A stretch of DNA of 64,000 nt from Chitinophaga sp. SYP-B3965 (lineage in GTDB: Bacteria; Bacteroidota; Bacteroidia; Chitinophagales; Chitinophagaceae): positions 62,001 through 126,000 of the forward strand of contig NZ_WJFD01000006.1 in assembly GCF_009647655.1 (NCBI RefSeq), written 5' to 3'. The translations under genes were made by a program, and so were the position numbers. The notes under the pieces were generated by a model. That model worked only from the letters and a program-made list of their open reading frames with translations, was not told where the DNA came from and made no database searches. Every line of letters begins with the position of its first letter. Within the stretch, counting starts at the first letter, position 1. Shown piece by piece: positions 53,657 to 62,900 of the stretch.

Positions 53657-54214
53657 TTATAGGTTTCCATTTAAATTATCCCGCATTTTTTTTACAACGC
53701 GGCTAATCTGCTTTCTAACTGTAACTTCTTCCTGCCCGAGTTCTGCAGCAATTTCCTTTTGGGATAACCCTTCTAGATAAAACTTATCAAAAGCTATTTT
53801 TTTTAATTTCACTGCCTTATATGCGTCAATTAGCATTTTCCTGAGTTCCTTATTCTCTAATACATCCATCACCCTGTAGTTGCAAACAGCTTCTATGAGG
53901 GATGTCATATTTTCACGGAGGATAGTTCGTTTAGACTTCCTCTTCATATTCAGACACTCGTTTTTAATGGCTATAAAGAAATAACCTTTTATATTTGTTT
54001 CAATGGTGAGCTTATCACGTTTGCTCCAGACAGCTGCAAAAACTTCCTGAACTGCATCTTCTGCGAGCTGTACGTCTTTCAAAATGAAATATGCATTGGC
54101 CAGAAGAGCCTTATGAAGCCCAGCATACAACACAGTAAAAGCTTGATCATTTCCAGCTTTAAAGTCTTTAAAACTCTCCTTTAGTTGATTCTCGGTTACT
54201 AAATTTAAATCCAT
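53657..54214 (-). CDS. ECF RNA polymerase sigma factor (Bacteroidota FecI-like)
   Basis: A 185-residue sigma-70 factor: region 2 (about 25-95, QLAEDAVQEVFAAVWSKRDKL, GYFFIAIKNECLNMKRK) and region 4 (about 125-180, GLSQKEIAAELGQEEVTVRKQISRVVKKM). It is operonic with the FecR gene and divergent from the SusC/SusD pair, its likely target, across a 398-base region. Confidence 0.95.
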   Translation of the reverse strand: MDLNLVTENQLKESFKDFKAGNDQAFTVLYAGLHKALLANAYFILKDVQLAEDAVQEVFAAVWSKRDKLTIETNIKGYFFIAIKNECLNMKRKSKRTILRENMTSLIEAVCNYRVMDVLENKELRKMLIDAYKAVKLKKIAFDKFYLEGLSQKEIAAELGQEEVTVRKQISRVVKKMRDNLNGNL

Positions 54215-54612
54215 AGTAGAATATTATGGTTGGTGATGTTTATAATATTTCAGGAGATAAATAGGCGGAATGAATGTTGTCTGATTTTTCAAAAGTATTG
54301 GGTCGCTAAGTTTTTCATTACGCATCGCGAACATTTACTCATTCAAATCCAAAATTAAATTTCTTGATTGTTAGTTGTAGTTAAATGCTCGTTAAAAGAC
54401 GCAGAATAATCATGAAATTTTGATCTTATTTTTTTCCTGAAAAAGATCATCGCTTCCACGTCACCTTTTCCCTATTTAAGTGTCTTATACGCTATGAATA
54501 GGAAGGTAAAGTATGATTCGTCTAACCTTTATCCATTGTACCATTTTCTCCTTTTTAACGTACCTGCCTTTCTTCTATGTCAAGAGTCATTACTTCTTCG
54601 AAAAACTAAAAC
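54215..54612. other. divergent intergenic region between sigma and susC genes
   Basis: A 398-base A/T-rich gap. On the minus strand TACTTTTG (54290-54297) and TAATTTTG (54350-54357) match TAnnTTTG and may serve the sigma/FecR operon. On the plus strand I see no such element near the susC start, in keeping with an ECF-sigma promoter whose consensus I cannot read. No open frame or stable hairpin was seen. Confidence 0.45.
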
Positions 54613-57600
54613 ATGAGTACGCTTGCCAGGGAGTTATTCCTTGTACCAAAACTTGCCGGAGCCATCATTCTGCTCTTGCTTTCCTTTAAAACTTATGGGC
54701 AAACCGGCCCTGGTGAAAGACTCGTCACCATAAAGGTCACTAACACACTTAAAGTAGTGCTTGACTCAATCGAAGCACAAACAAAGCTGCGCTTTAATTA
54801 CAATCATCGGGAAGTGAACCCCAAAAGGATAGTAATCACTTCTTTTGATAATATGCCAGTTCAAAAGGCACTCATCCATCTATTTAACGGCACCGGTTTA
54901 TACTGGGATTACCTGGATGATAACAAGGTGAGGATTTCTAAGAAGGATAAAACACAGGAGGGAAGTTCAATTCCACAAACTACCGCAGACCCACCCAAAG
55001 CCCCATCAGACAGGCTCGTAGAAGTGACACATAAAGTCATAGACGAAGAAAATTGCCCCATTATAGGAGCATCTGTTATTACAAAGAAAACGAGAAAAGC
55101 AACCACTACAGACAACTTTGGAATTTTCTCCCTGAAAGATGTAATGCCCACAGAAAAGGTCCGTATCAGTTATATGGGATACGAAACAAGAGAGGTAACC
55201 ATAAAAGACATCAGGAATGAAATCCGGTTAGCAAAAAAAATAAACACACTTAAAGGATTCGAAGTATCTTCAGACGGATATCAGGAAAAGCATGAACTTG
55301 AGGAAACAAGATCCATTGGTAAATTGGATAACAAGTTAATCAATAGAACAACCTCGGCCAATCTATTAGATAGAATAATTAATACTGCACCCGGGGTGGC
55401 TAATACATCTCCGGACGCCGGAATACCGGGTAGAACCCCATTTTCTATCAGAGGTAATTCAACCATATATGGCAACCAGTATCCCTTAATAATAATCGAC
55501 AACTTCCCCTATAATGAGATTTCTACAGTTCCTGTCTTTCTCAATTACTTATCTCCTGATGATGTAGAAAGTATTACCATTCTCAGAGATGCCGCAGCAG
55601 CTGCAATATGGGGGGCCAGGTCAAGCAACGGTGTAATGGTAATTAAAACCAAAAAAGGGGATTATAACCAACCGATGCGCATTTTGTTAAATGCAAGTCT
55701 CACTATTGGGGAAAGACCTGATCTTTCTTCCATCCCACAGACCTCTCCGGAAACAACAGTTGAGGCCCAGCAGGTTCTTTTTAATAAAGGTCTCTATAAT
55801 CGTTATGATGATGTCTATCCAGACATGCAAGCATTCCCCGCGCTACCAGAGGTAGTAGAATTACTCCTGGCAGCCAGGAAAGGAAGTATTTCACAAGCCG
55901 ATGCAGCGGAAAAGATTGCAGCCTATGCCAAACATGACGTGAGGGATGATCTCAATAAGTATTTCCTGCAGAATAGTGTCAACAGGCAATATGCATTAAG
56001 CATATCCGGTGGCCGTAAGCGTATGCACTATTTTAGTTCTATTGGTTATAACAAAAGTACTTCATCCGCCAAAGGTGATGAATCTGAAAGATTCACTTTC
56101 AGATTTGATAACAGCTTCAATCCCAGTTCGAAACTGGGGATCACTACATATATCGCATATACCCAGCTCTATACATCCAGGAACGCCATACCCATCGGTG
56201 GCATGATGCCATACTCCATGCTGGCAGATGCAGCTGGCAATTCTTTGGCCATCCCCCACGAATACCGCATGGCATATGTGGATACCGCACGGTACCCATC
56301 CTTGATGGACTGGCGCTATAAGCCATTAGATGAACAACAATTCAGGGACGATAAGATGGAAGAATTAGACATACGATTGGGAGGAGCCATAAAGTATACA
56401 CTCCTCAAAGGATTTACACTGGATACCAGATTTCAGTACCAGCGATCAACAGGAGATACCCGCATATTAAATAATATCCATACTTTCTATACCCGGAACC
56501 TGATAAATCAATTTAAGGGCGAAGATAGCTCCTCTCCCATTCCTTCAGGAGATGTACTGGATCAAACCTTTGCCATAGAAAATACAATAAATCTAAGAAG
56601 TCAACTCACTTATCAGAAAATCTGGGGGAAAAATAATGAACTGGATGTAAAGGCTGGTGTTGAGCTCAGCGAAACTCAATTTAACCGGACCTCCAGCAGG
56701 CAATATGGCGCTAACAACTGGATTGATTTCAGCAAACAATATAAGCTAAGAGGCAATCAAAACATAACAGACCAGATACCAGGCGCACAAACTGCTGACA
56801 TTAGCACAATTAACAGGTTCATCAGCTACTATGCGATCTTATCCCAGGAACTAGAGGGTAAATACTTTGCTGATGTAACCGTTCGGCAAGACGGAGCAAA
56901 TTTTTTTGGTGTAAAAGCCAACAACCAGCTGATCCCTTTATGGTCCGTCGGGTTAGGCTGGAACATTTCAAAGGAAGATTTTTATGACATACAATGGTTG
57001 GATCTCTTAAAAATAAGAACGTCATACGGATATACAGGAAACATGAAAAACGACATCAGCTCCCATGCCATCATGGAATATTCGTATGATCCGCAGAGCC
57101 TTACAGGATTAAGATCAGCTTCGATAACAACACCTCCCAACCCTTATCTAAAATGGGAAAGATCAGCCATTATAAATATAGGAATAGATTTCAAAAGCAA
57201 AGGTAAACGAATAGAAGGCAGTGCCGATTGGTATTTCAGGGATGTAAAAGACCTGATCAGTCCCATCAGCATAGAAACAACGTCCGGGTTCAGCCAGTAT
57301 CTGGGCAACGCTGCCACCATGAAAGGGAAAGGAATAGATATTACCCTCAAGACCATCAATATAAAGATTCCGTTCATATGGACTACAATGGCAACGTTTA
57401 GCTATAATACAGATAAAGTAACCGGCCATAATATGCCGCCAACTGTAGCCAACTTACTCTTTGGCACAAGCCCAAATATAGGGAAACCACTGTACGGCAT
57501 CTATAGTTACAAATGGGGAGGGCTGGACTCAATTAGCGGAGGGCCCCAAGGTTATGTAGGAAACACTATCCTCCCTTATAATTTTGTCATGAATGGGTCT

Positions 57601-58125
57601 AACACCAAGCCTGAGGACCTCGTCTATCACGGACCATCCAACCCTAAATTCTTTGGCTACGTTCTTAATTCATTTACGTGGAAACGATTTACCCTGTCTT
57701 GCAACATCCTATATAGATTTGACTATTATTTCAGACGGCAATCCCTCTCCTATTCCAGCTTATTGATGAATGGATATGGGCATTCAGATTATATCTACAG
57801 ATGGCAAAAACCAGGAGACGAATTGATCACTAATGTTCCTTCCATGCCAACTATGTTTACCCCATCCCGGGATAATTTTTACCAACGCTCTGAAGTAACT
57901 GTAGAAAAAGCGGATCATATCAGGCTGCAGGATATAAGGATAGATTATTTATTACCCCTCAGGCGGATCAATAAGCTGGCAAAAAGCACAGTAAACCTAT
58001 ACTTCCTGGCAAATAATATGGGTATTATCTGGAGAGCAAATAAATATAATATCGATCCCGCTTCAGGGGAAAACAATATGCCCGTACCCAGGAATTATAC
58101 CCTGGGGGCGAATATAAAATTCTAA
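54613..58125 (+). CDS. SusC/RagA family TonB-dependent transporter with STN domain
   Basis: A 1170-residue SusC-like receptor. A signal peptide ends near TYGQT (about 30). An STN domain (about 38-112, VTIKVTNTLKVVLDSIEAQTKLRFNY) allows signalling to FecR. A carboxypeptidase-like domain (about 137-210) precedes the plug (about 225-350: PFSIRGNSTIYGNQYPLIIIDNFP, ESITILRDAAAAAIWGARS). The barrel ends NIKF. It is longer than the first SusC mainly by the STN part. Its partner SusD begins 11 bases after its stop. The divergent sigma/FecR pair is its regulator. The substrate is unknown. Confidence 0.95.
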   Translation: MSTLARELFLVPKLAGAIILLLLSFKTYGQTGPGERLVTIKVTNTLKVVLDSIEAQTKLRFNYNHREVNPKRIVITSFDNMPVQKALIHLFNGTGLYWDYLDDNKVRISKKDKTQEGSSIPQTTADPPKAPSDRLVEVTHKVIDEENCPIIGASVITKKTRKATTTDNFGIFSLKDVMPTEKVRISYMGYETREVTIKDIRNEIRLAKKINTLKGFEVSSDGYQEKHELEETRSIGKLDNKLINRTTSANLLDRIINTAPGVANTSPDAGIPGRTPFSIRGNSTIYGNQYPLIIIDNFPYNEISTVPVFLNYLSPDDVESITILRDAAAAAIWGARSSNGVMVIKTKKGDYNQPMRILLNASLTIGERPDLSSIPQTSPETTVEAQQVLFNKGLYNRYDDVYPDMQAFPALPEVVELLLAARKGSISQADAAEKIAAYAKHDVRDDLNKYFLQNSVNRQYALSISGGRKRMHYFSSIGYNKSTSSAKGDESERFTFRFDNSFNPSSKLGITTYIAYTQLYTSRNAIPIGGMMPYSMLADAAGNSLAIPHEYRMAYVDTARYPSLMDWRYKPLDEQQFRDDKMEELDIRLGGAIKYTLLKGFTLDTRFQYQRSTGDTRILNNIHTFYTRNLINQFKGEDSSSPIPSGDVLDQTFAIENTINLRSQLTYQKIWGKNNELDVKAGVELSETQFNRTSSRQYGANNWIDFSKQYKLRGNQNITDQIPGAQTADISTINRFISYYAILSQELEGKYFADVTVRQDGANFFGVKANNQLIPLWSVGLGWNISKEDFYDIQWLDLLKIRTSYGYTGNMKNDISSHAIMEYSYDPQSLTGLRSASITTPPNPYLKWERSAIINIGIDFKSKGKRIEGSADWYFRDVKDLISPISIETTSGFSQYLGNAATMKGKGIDITLKTINIKIPFIWTTMATFSYNTDKVTGHNMPPTVANLLFGTSPNIGKPLYGIYSYKWGGLDSISGGPQGYVGNTILPYNFVMNGSNTKPEDLVYHGPSNPKFFGYVLNSFTWKRFTLSCNILYRFDYYFRRQSLSYSSLLMNGYGHSDYIYRWQKPGDELITNVPSMPTMFTPSRDNFYQRSEVTVEKADHIRLQDIRIDYLLPLRRINKLAKSTVNLYFLANNMGIIWRANKYNIDPASGENNMPVPRNYTLGANIKF

Positions 58126-58136
58126 AAAAAACAGCT

Positions 58137-59504
58137 ATGCAAAAACTTATACTTTTATTGATACTGTTCCTTGCTGTAACAAGTTCCTTTAGCTGCAATG
58201 AAAAATGGCTGGATATAAAAGCGGATGCAAAACAGGAAACACCAGATTCTCTGGAGGATTTCCAGGTTTTATTGAACAATCGTATTATCATAAATGCCGG
58301 CATACCCTCCCTGGGAGAAATAGCATCTGACGGTTATTACATTTCACAAGAGGCATGGCTAACTGGTTCTAATGCCGAAAGAAATGCATACACCTGGTCC
58401 AAAGCCTATACTTATTATGGCAATGGGAACTGGCAAACCATCTATTACAGGATATTTACCATCAACCTGATCCTGGAAGAATTGCATAAACTACGATCAC
58501 TATCAGGAAAGGAAAAAGAAGAATTCAATAATATAAAAGGGCAAGCCCTATTCAACAGAGCTTCTGCCTTCTACTTCCTCGCACAAACCTATGCTCCCGT
58601 CTTTAACTGGCAAACATTGGATAAAGATCCCGGTATCCCCCTTAAGCTAAGCACGGATCTTAAGTCTCCTACTACCAGGGCCTCCTTGCGGGAAACGTAT
58701 GAAAGAATATTACTTGACACAAAAGAAGCTGCATCCCTGCTGCCCAATACTGTAGCTACCCGTACGGGGGCAAGCAAAGCAGCTGCATATGGATTACTAT
58801 CCAGAATATATCTGTCATCCAATAGATATGACAGTGCTTTTTCTTATGCGGATAAAGCCCTCAAAATATCCGGGAGTTTACTGAATTATAATTACATAAA
58901 TACAGAAAATGGTTACATGGGTGCATTGAATGGTGAAGTGATCTATCATGAAACAATGTATGCAACCGCATCAGAAAGTTATCTTACTACCCAATATTTA
59001 ATCGATCCTGATCTGTATGACCTATATGATGAAAAAGACCTGCGGAAAACCATTTTCTTCAGGAGATCAGGCCCCGGCATCACCTTTAAAGGAAACTATA
59101 ATGATAACTCCACAGAACTATACTGCGGTATTGCAACCGACGAACTGTATTTAACAAGAGCTGAGTGTTATGCCAGATCCGGCAACCTGGAGGCAGCGAT
59201 GCAGGATCTGAATTTCCTGCTGGAGAACAGATGGAAAGAAGGGACCTTTAAACCGCTGAAAGCAAATACCGAGAAAAATGCCCTGGACCTGATACTCACA
59301 GAAAGGAGAAAGGAACTCATCCTACGCGGATCCAGATGGACCGATCTGAGAAGATTAAACAAGGACCCCCGGTTTAGAAAAACCATCACCAGAACTGTTG
59401 CCGGAATAAAGTACACCCTTGAGCCTAACAGTTATAAATATACCCTCCCTCTTCCGGATGATATTATCGCCCAAACCGGCATGAAGCAAAACGAAGGCTG
59501 GTAA
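58137..59504 (+). CDS. SusD/RagB family nutrient-binding lipoprotein
   Basis: A 455-residue SusD-like lipoprotein (lipobox SFSC, Cys20). Residues 90-230 hold the TPR-like helices (ALFNRASAFYFLAQTYAPVFN, GLLSRIYLSSNRYDSAFSYADKAL); ILTERRKELILRGSRWTDLRRLN at about 385-410 is the family's C-terminal signature. It is shorter than the first SusD, which is normal for the RagB subgroup. It ends eight bases before the stop of a convergent gene. Confidence 0.94.
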   Translation: MQKLILLLILFLAVTSSFSCNEKWLDIKADAKQETPDSLEDFQVLLNNRIIINAGIPSLGEIASDGYYISQEAWLTGSNAERNAYTWSKAYTYYGNGNWQTIYYRIFTINLILEELHKLRSLSGKEKEEFNNIKGQALFNRASAFYFLAQTYAPVFNWQTLDKDPGIPLKLSTDLKSPTTRASLRETYERILLDTKEAASLLPNTVATRTGASKAAAYGLLSRIYLSSNRYDSAFSYADKALKISGSLLNYNYINTENGYMGALNGEVIYHETMYATASESYLTTQYLIDPDLYDLYDEKDLRKTIFFRRSGPGITFKGNYNDNSTELYCGIATDELYLTRAECYARSGNLEAAMQDLNFLLENRWKEGTFKPLKANTEKNALDLILTERRKELILRGSRWTDLRRLNKDPRFRKTITRTVAGIKYTLEPNSYKYTLPLPDDIIAQTGMKQNEGW

Positions 59505-59511
59505 CCACCAT

Positions 59512-60594
59512 CTACCTAAACTCCGGAGGAAGCTGAAGGTTTACAACATAGGTAACGAACAAGGCTGTAATTACGCTGTCCCTGATAATAAAAGACTGCA
59601 ACTTTTCTCCCTGCTGGTCAGGGATATAAAAACTACCACTATAACTTCCATTGTTTGTTTCATACACATCAATAACCGCACTATTCCTGAAGTTGCCGGA
59701 CGCCTCATTATCTGCTTTCAATGCCGACCTGATGAATAAATGCTTTCCGGACGCTACCGCATCCCTATTGATAGCTACCCTTGGTGTGGAAGGCATAAAG
59801 GTTTCCTCTCCTTTGATGTTCACTGACTCAAAAGCTATCCTATTGGCACCAACGGTATCAATGGTACGCCAGGAATAGCTCAGCTGTAAACCTGTATCCA
59901 GCCGGAAGATGTTATTCCTGAAATATTCTATTAGGAATATACTGCTGGTGCCCGGATCATACCTGAGCATAACATCATTTTCAAAACCACCGGAATTAAC
60001 AGCACCCTTTAATGGCAGCCTGGCAATCACCTCTCCACTATTCAGGTCTACTTTCAGAAGGTCCTGCTTTATATTACTGCTGTCAATACCAATAATAAGC
60101 GCAGTCCGATCAGACAGGAGTTCCGCCTTTGAAAAAATATTCGTCTGAAAACGGACAGTGTCACTCATTCCAGTCCCCAGCCTTCCTTTGTATAGGGAAT
60201 GTTCGTTCAGATCAAAGAAGAACACATTAGGGGAATCAACTATTATTTTATTTACCCTGTCTAATCCGGAGGTAATTTTCATCCCCAGGTAAATAGGATC
60301 AGTCTTCCCCAGATCACTACGCATGCTGATGACCCAATTAAGATTGGGCACCGTGAAATAGATCTTATGTGTCGTAATGCCGCAAATACCTTTCAAAGGT
60401 ATATCCAGTTTAATGGCTCTTATCTGCACTGCGTTTGCTACAGTAAATTTTCTGTTAAACCCATTCAGCTGCCTGTTAGGAACAGTAGAAAACAGGAACA
60501 ACAGGAATAGCGTGGTTATACTTAATACAAATAGCAGTGCCAGCAGAATATATCCATCTTTAAATATCCGTTTCCCGCTTAGAATGGTTTGCAT
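59512..60594 (-). CDS. membrane-anchored protein of unknown function
   Basis: A 360-residue protein with one N-terminal membrane helix (about 15-36) and a large extracytoplasmic domain. Repeated strand pairs (VFFFDLNEHSLYKGRLG, LLKVDLNSGEVIARLPL, IFLIEYFRNNIFRLD) suggest a beta-propeller-like fold. I do not recognise a family. Its start overlaps the end of the cysteine-rich peptide gene by 16 bases, so translation is likely coupled. The MauE-like gene heads the operon, hinting at a shared extracytoplasmic task. Confidence 0.75.
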   Translation of the reverse strand: MQTILSGKRIFKDGYILLALLFVLSITTLFLLFLFSTVPNRQLNGFNRKFTVANAVQIRAIKLDIPLKGICGITTHKIYFTVPNLNWVISMRSDLGKTDPIYLGMKITSGLDRVNKIIVDSPNVFFFDLNEHSLYKGRLGTGMSDTVRFQTNIFSKAELLSDRTALIIGIDSSNIKQDLLKVDLNSGEVIARLPLKGAVNSGGFENDVMLRYDPGTSSIFLIEYFRNNIFRLDTGLQLSYSWRTIDTVGANRIAFESVNIKGEETFMPSTPRVAINRDAVASGKHLFIRSALKADNEASGNFRNSAVIDVYETNNGSYSGSFYIPDQQGEKLQSFIIRDSVITALFVTYVVNLQLPPEFR

Positions 60595-60923
60595 ATTACT
60601 TTTGCTCTAATAGGCGCAGACGGCGGGCAGAAAAGATCTGCTGGTATAATTCTGATACAGCAGATAAAATCCCCGGAATTACAGACCTGAACCGTAGAAG
60701 GCATGGCCAACCGGTAATTATAGATACAGATATCCGGAATGCAAAAATCATCTGCCATCAGCAATTGATAACTGGCATTGGAAGTCATTTGATATTGAAG
60801 GCTGGAATAGTCATTGGTAGAACATTGCAACCTGGCCTTTCCCTTAAATACACCGGCTTGCACAGATGCAGCCGTCAACAGTGTTAACAGCGCAATGATG
60901 GCCATTAAATTCAGACGTTTCAT
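60579..60923 (-). CDS. small exported cysteine-rich protein
   Basis: A 114-residue protein with a signal peptide (1-23, ending SVQAG). The mature part of about 91 residues has eight cysteines (34, 61, 66, 81, 88, 89, 99, 111), an even number and far above background, so up to four disulfides are possible. It resembles the small secreted proteins often coded beside MauE-like genes in Bacteroidota (DUF6520-like); membership is not certain. The MauE-like redox membrane protein ends 10 bases upstream and may help with its disulfides. Confidence 0.75.
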   Translation of the reverse strand: MKRLNLMAIIALLTLLTAASVQAGVFKGKARLQCSTNDYSSLQYQMTSNASYQLLMADDFCIPDICIYNYRLAMPSTVQVCNSGDFICCIRIIPADLFCPPSAPIRAKVICKPF

Positions 60924-60933
60924 ACGGAACGAT

Positions 60934-61362
60934 TTAGGTAATTGATAATTTCCTCTTCCTCATAATGGATAGAACAATTGCCACCAACGCCGCAACGGTA
61001 AATGCCGCGTTAAATAGCAAATGATCATCCCAGTCCATCATTTCCAACACCCCTCCGCAACTGCAAGGCAGGTCTGAAGCATATTGCAGCATTAACCAGA
61101 TGTACCCGGTAAATAATGTCATTGTCACAAAGGACAGGTACAATCCTAATAGCCGTGTTTTAGGGATCACCAGTAGGAGCGCCAGCAATAATTCCCCCGT
61201 AGGAAGCACCACTGCAATAAAACCAGCCAGGGGCTGAATAAAAGGAGAACGCCCTAATGTGATCCTGAATTCTTCGTATTCCACCAATTTATTATAACCT
61301 GTATATACCCATAGGATAACAAACAGGGCTACAATTACCTGGATGATGATCTTTTTACCCAT
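60934..61362 (-). CDS. MauE/DoxX family redox-associated membrane protein
   Basis: A 142-residue membrane protein with four helices and the motif LPCSCGG (Cys100, Cys102) in the loop before the last helix, as in MauE, which is needed for disulfide formation in methylamine dehydrogenase. Many Bacteroidota relatives lie with small Cys-bearing secreted proteins. It heads a three-gene operon. A TPP riboswitch and terminator lie 122-247 bases upstream on the same strand. No TAnnTTTG element lies between that terminator and the start. Confidence 0.88.
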   Translation of the reverse strand: MGKKIIIQVIVALFVILWVYTGYNKLVEYEEFRITLGRSPFIQPLAGFIAVVLPTGELLLALLLVIPKTRLLGLYLSFVTMTLFTGYIWLMLQYASDLPCSCGGVLEMMDWDDHLLFNAAFTVAALVAIVLSIMRKRKLSIT

Positions 61363-61483
61363 AAGATGTGGGAAGTTCTGTTGTCTTTAATGGATCTCTA
61401 CTGAAATATACGAACTACGGCTGTTGTGTGAAAGCAGTGGGTAATAAACCAACATTGCAGAGCCGCTGAAAGGAAAACTTTAT

Positions 61484-61512
61484 AAAAAAAGGCTCCGGGG
61501 TTTCCGGAGCCT
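61484..61512 (-). terminator. intrinsic terminator after the TPP aptamer
   Basis: GGCTCCGG (61491-61498) pairs with CCGGAGCC (61504-61511), extended by one A-T pair, with a five-base loop. Minus-strand RNA then has seven U. It lies about 15 bases beyond the P1 helix of the aptamer, the usual place of a transcription-control platform. Confidence 0.92.
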
Positions 61513-61527
61513 CTGAAGTTTTCTTGT

Positions 61528-61609
61528 TTTCCTACGCTGGTATTATCCAGATCAGGTGCTAAGAGTATGATCTCAGGTCTGCATGTTATCAAACCACCTC
61601 TGTAAGAAA
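61528..61609 (-). ncRNA. TPP riboswitch aptamer (THI element)
   Basis: The minus strand carries CTGATCTGGATAATACC followed by AGCGTAGG, the hallmark 3' half of the TPP aptamer, and ACCTGAGATCATACTCT, the 5' half with the CUGAGA box. Helices can be drawn: P1 UUUCUUAC/GUAGGAAA with one U-G pair, P2 AGAG/CUCU and P3 GGU/ACC. These differ in sequence from the E. coli thiC aptamer but keep pairing. It binds thiamin pyrophosphate and usually turns off thiamin genes. Here the next genes are a MauE-like protein, a Cys-rich peptide and a membrane-anchored protein. Confidence 0.93.
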
Positions 61610-61730
61610 CCTCTGAATATTATATATAAAGAATTGTGCCAGAAAAACAGCCTTACACACTGCACTGATATTCAATCAGATTAGCCACTACAGCTGTTTT
61701 CAGACGGAATTTATTTCTACAAATTGTGCA

Positions 61731-62642
61731 TCATTTCACCACCGGCCATCCATTACTATACACCAGCGGTTTAATACAAAACACTCTTCCTCCCCCCTTC
61801 CCGCGATGAATAGCATGATACGCGATCCGGTTATTTCCCTGCGCATCTTTAAAAACAGAATTATGCCCCGGCGCCAGCCATACGCTATCCTTTTCCAATA
61901 TCACACCATGACTCTCAAAAGGCCCTTCCGCATGATCTGCCCTTGATACCAGCACCGCATAATTTGCATCCACCCCACAGCAATTATCACCAGAATAATA
62001 GAGGTAATATTTCCCATCATGATAATCCAGCCATGCGCCTTCTATCAACCGGGTATAATTCTTTTCCTTTCCCGGCCAAACTACCGGCACCGGCTTAGAG
62101 CCCTTTTTAAAATCAGACCAGTCCGCCGTCATTTCCTGCACTTTGATAGGTTTGAAACCAGAACCCCAATACAGGAGTTTTTTCCCTGTTTGCGGATCCA
62201 CAAAAGCCATAGGATCAATGTTTTCGAATCCCTCCCCGCAAAGCAGGGGTGTTCCTTTATCTGTAAAAGGCCCTTCCGGCTGATCGCCATAAGCCACCCC
62301 CAAACACTTGCCGGTTTCCGGCGCAATAGACTCCCCGGAATAGAAAAGCACATATTTCTTCATGGCGGCGTCATAGATCACATGCGGTGCCCAGAAATGT
62401 TTATCGGCCCAAACCGGTTTTACCGGAAGTGCGTCCCCTGGCTCACTCCAATGCTGCATATCAGTAGAAACAGACACCTGGATATGACCGCGGCCCTGTG
62501 TGGCATAAGCGTAGTACTTTCCGTCAATGCTGATCACCGTGGGATCGGCGAAATCTTTGTCCAGTACCGGGTTTGTGAGGGTCTGGGCATTGACTGCTGT
62601 AGAAATGAACAACACCCACAGCAGTAAGTATCTGGTATTCAT
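61731..62642 (-). CDS. exported glycoside hydrolase family 43 protein
   Basis: A 303-residue secreted five-bladed-propeller glycosidase. The start at 62642 gives a signal peptide ending TAVNAQ. The GH43 catalytic set is present: base Asp33 in DFADPTV, pKa-modulating Asp143 in ENIDPMA, and acid Glu201 in LIEGAWLDY. Relatives are arabinanases, arabinofuranosidases and xylosidases; which one cannot be told. It stands alone, 5 kb or more from either SusCD pair, divergent from the small peptide gene. Confidence 0.93.
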   Translation of the reverse strand: MNTRYLLLWVLFISTAVNAQTLTNPVLDKDFADPTVISIDGKYYAYATQGRGHIQVSVSTDMQHWSEPGDALPVKPVWADKHFWAPHVIYDAAMKKYVLFYSGESIAPETGKCLGVAYGDQPEGPFTDKGTPLLCGEGFENIDPMAFVDPQTGKKLLYWGSGFKPIKVQEMTADWSDFKKGSKPVPVVWPGKEKNYTRLIEGAWLDYHDGKYYLYYSGDNCCGVDANYAVLVSRADHAEGPFESHGVILEKDSVWLAPGHNSVFKDAQGNNRIAYHAIHRGKGGGRVFCIKPLVYSNGWPVVK

Positions 62643-62690
62643 ACGAATAAAGATAATAGAATATACCTGCAAAATTGAGCAGCATTTTCC

Positions 62691-62698
62691 TATATTTG
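62691..62698 (+). promoter_or_regulatory. candidate -7 element of the small basic peptide gene
   Basis: TATATTTG matches TAnnTTTG, 22 bases before the ATG at 62721. A TTG lies 13 bases upstream, shorter than usual spacing. Confidence 0.45.
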
Positions 62699-62720
62699 TT
62701 TTGCACCAATTCTAAAAGCT

Positions 62721-62879
62721 ATGTCATTATTAAATAACAGTAACAAGAAAGGCGGCAAAAAGGATAATAAGCAGGCTAAGAATGCGATTCCCGGAGCCGG
62801 CTCCTCCTTTATGAAACCGAACAAACAAGCGAATGTTGCAAAGAAGCCTATTAAAACAGGCGGTGCAAGAGGCAGCTGA
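62721..62879 (+). CDS. small basic protein, 52 residues
   Basis: A 52-codon frame (starts MSLLNNSNKKGGKKDNKQAK, ends KTGGARGS) with its own -7 element 22 bases upstream and a strong terminator 22 bases downstream, a complete one-gene unit. The product is very rich in Lys, Asn, Gly and Ala, strongly basic, and predicted to be disordered. It has no signal peptide. Composition suggests binding to RNA or DNA, but no family is recognised. Confidence 0.72.
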   Translation: MSLLNNSNKKGGKKDNKQAKNAIPGAGSSFMKPNKQANVAKKPIKTGGARGS

Positions 62880-62900
62880 TAAATAACTGTATTAAAACAC

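Larger units (their letters stand above)
61363..61730. other. 368-base intergenic region with TPP riboswitch
   Basis: Between the MauE-like and GH43 genes. Besides the aptamer and terminator listed separately, 61613-61730 has an inverted repeat AAAACAGC (61644-61651)/GCTGTTTT (61693-61700), too widely spaced for a clear terminator. No open frame and no clear promoter element was found. Confidence 0.6.

Noticed and set aside
49555..54214. A single duplicated sigma/FecR unit by recent tandem duplication
   Set aside because: The two sigma and two FecR proteins differ widely in sequence and face different receptor types, so they are independent sets.
62019..62627. 202-codon open frame on the plus strand
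   Set aside because: It is opposite the GH43 gene, which has all catalytic residues.
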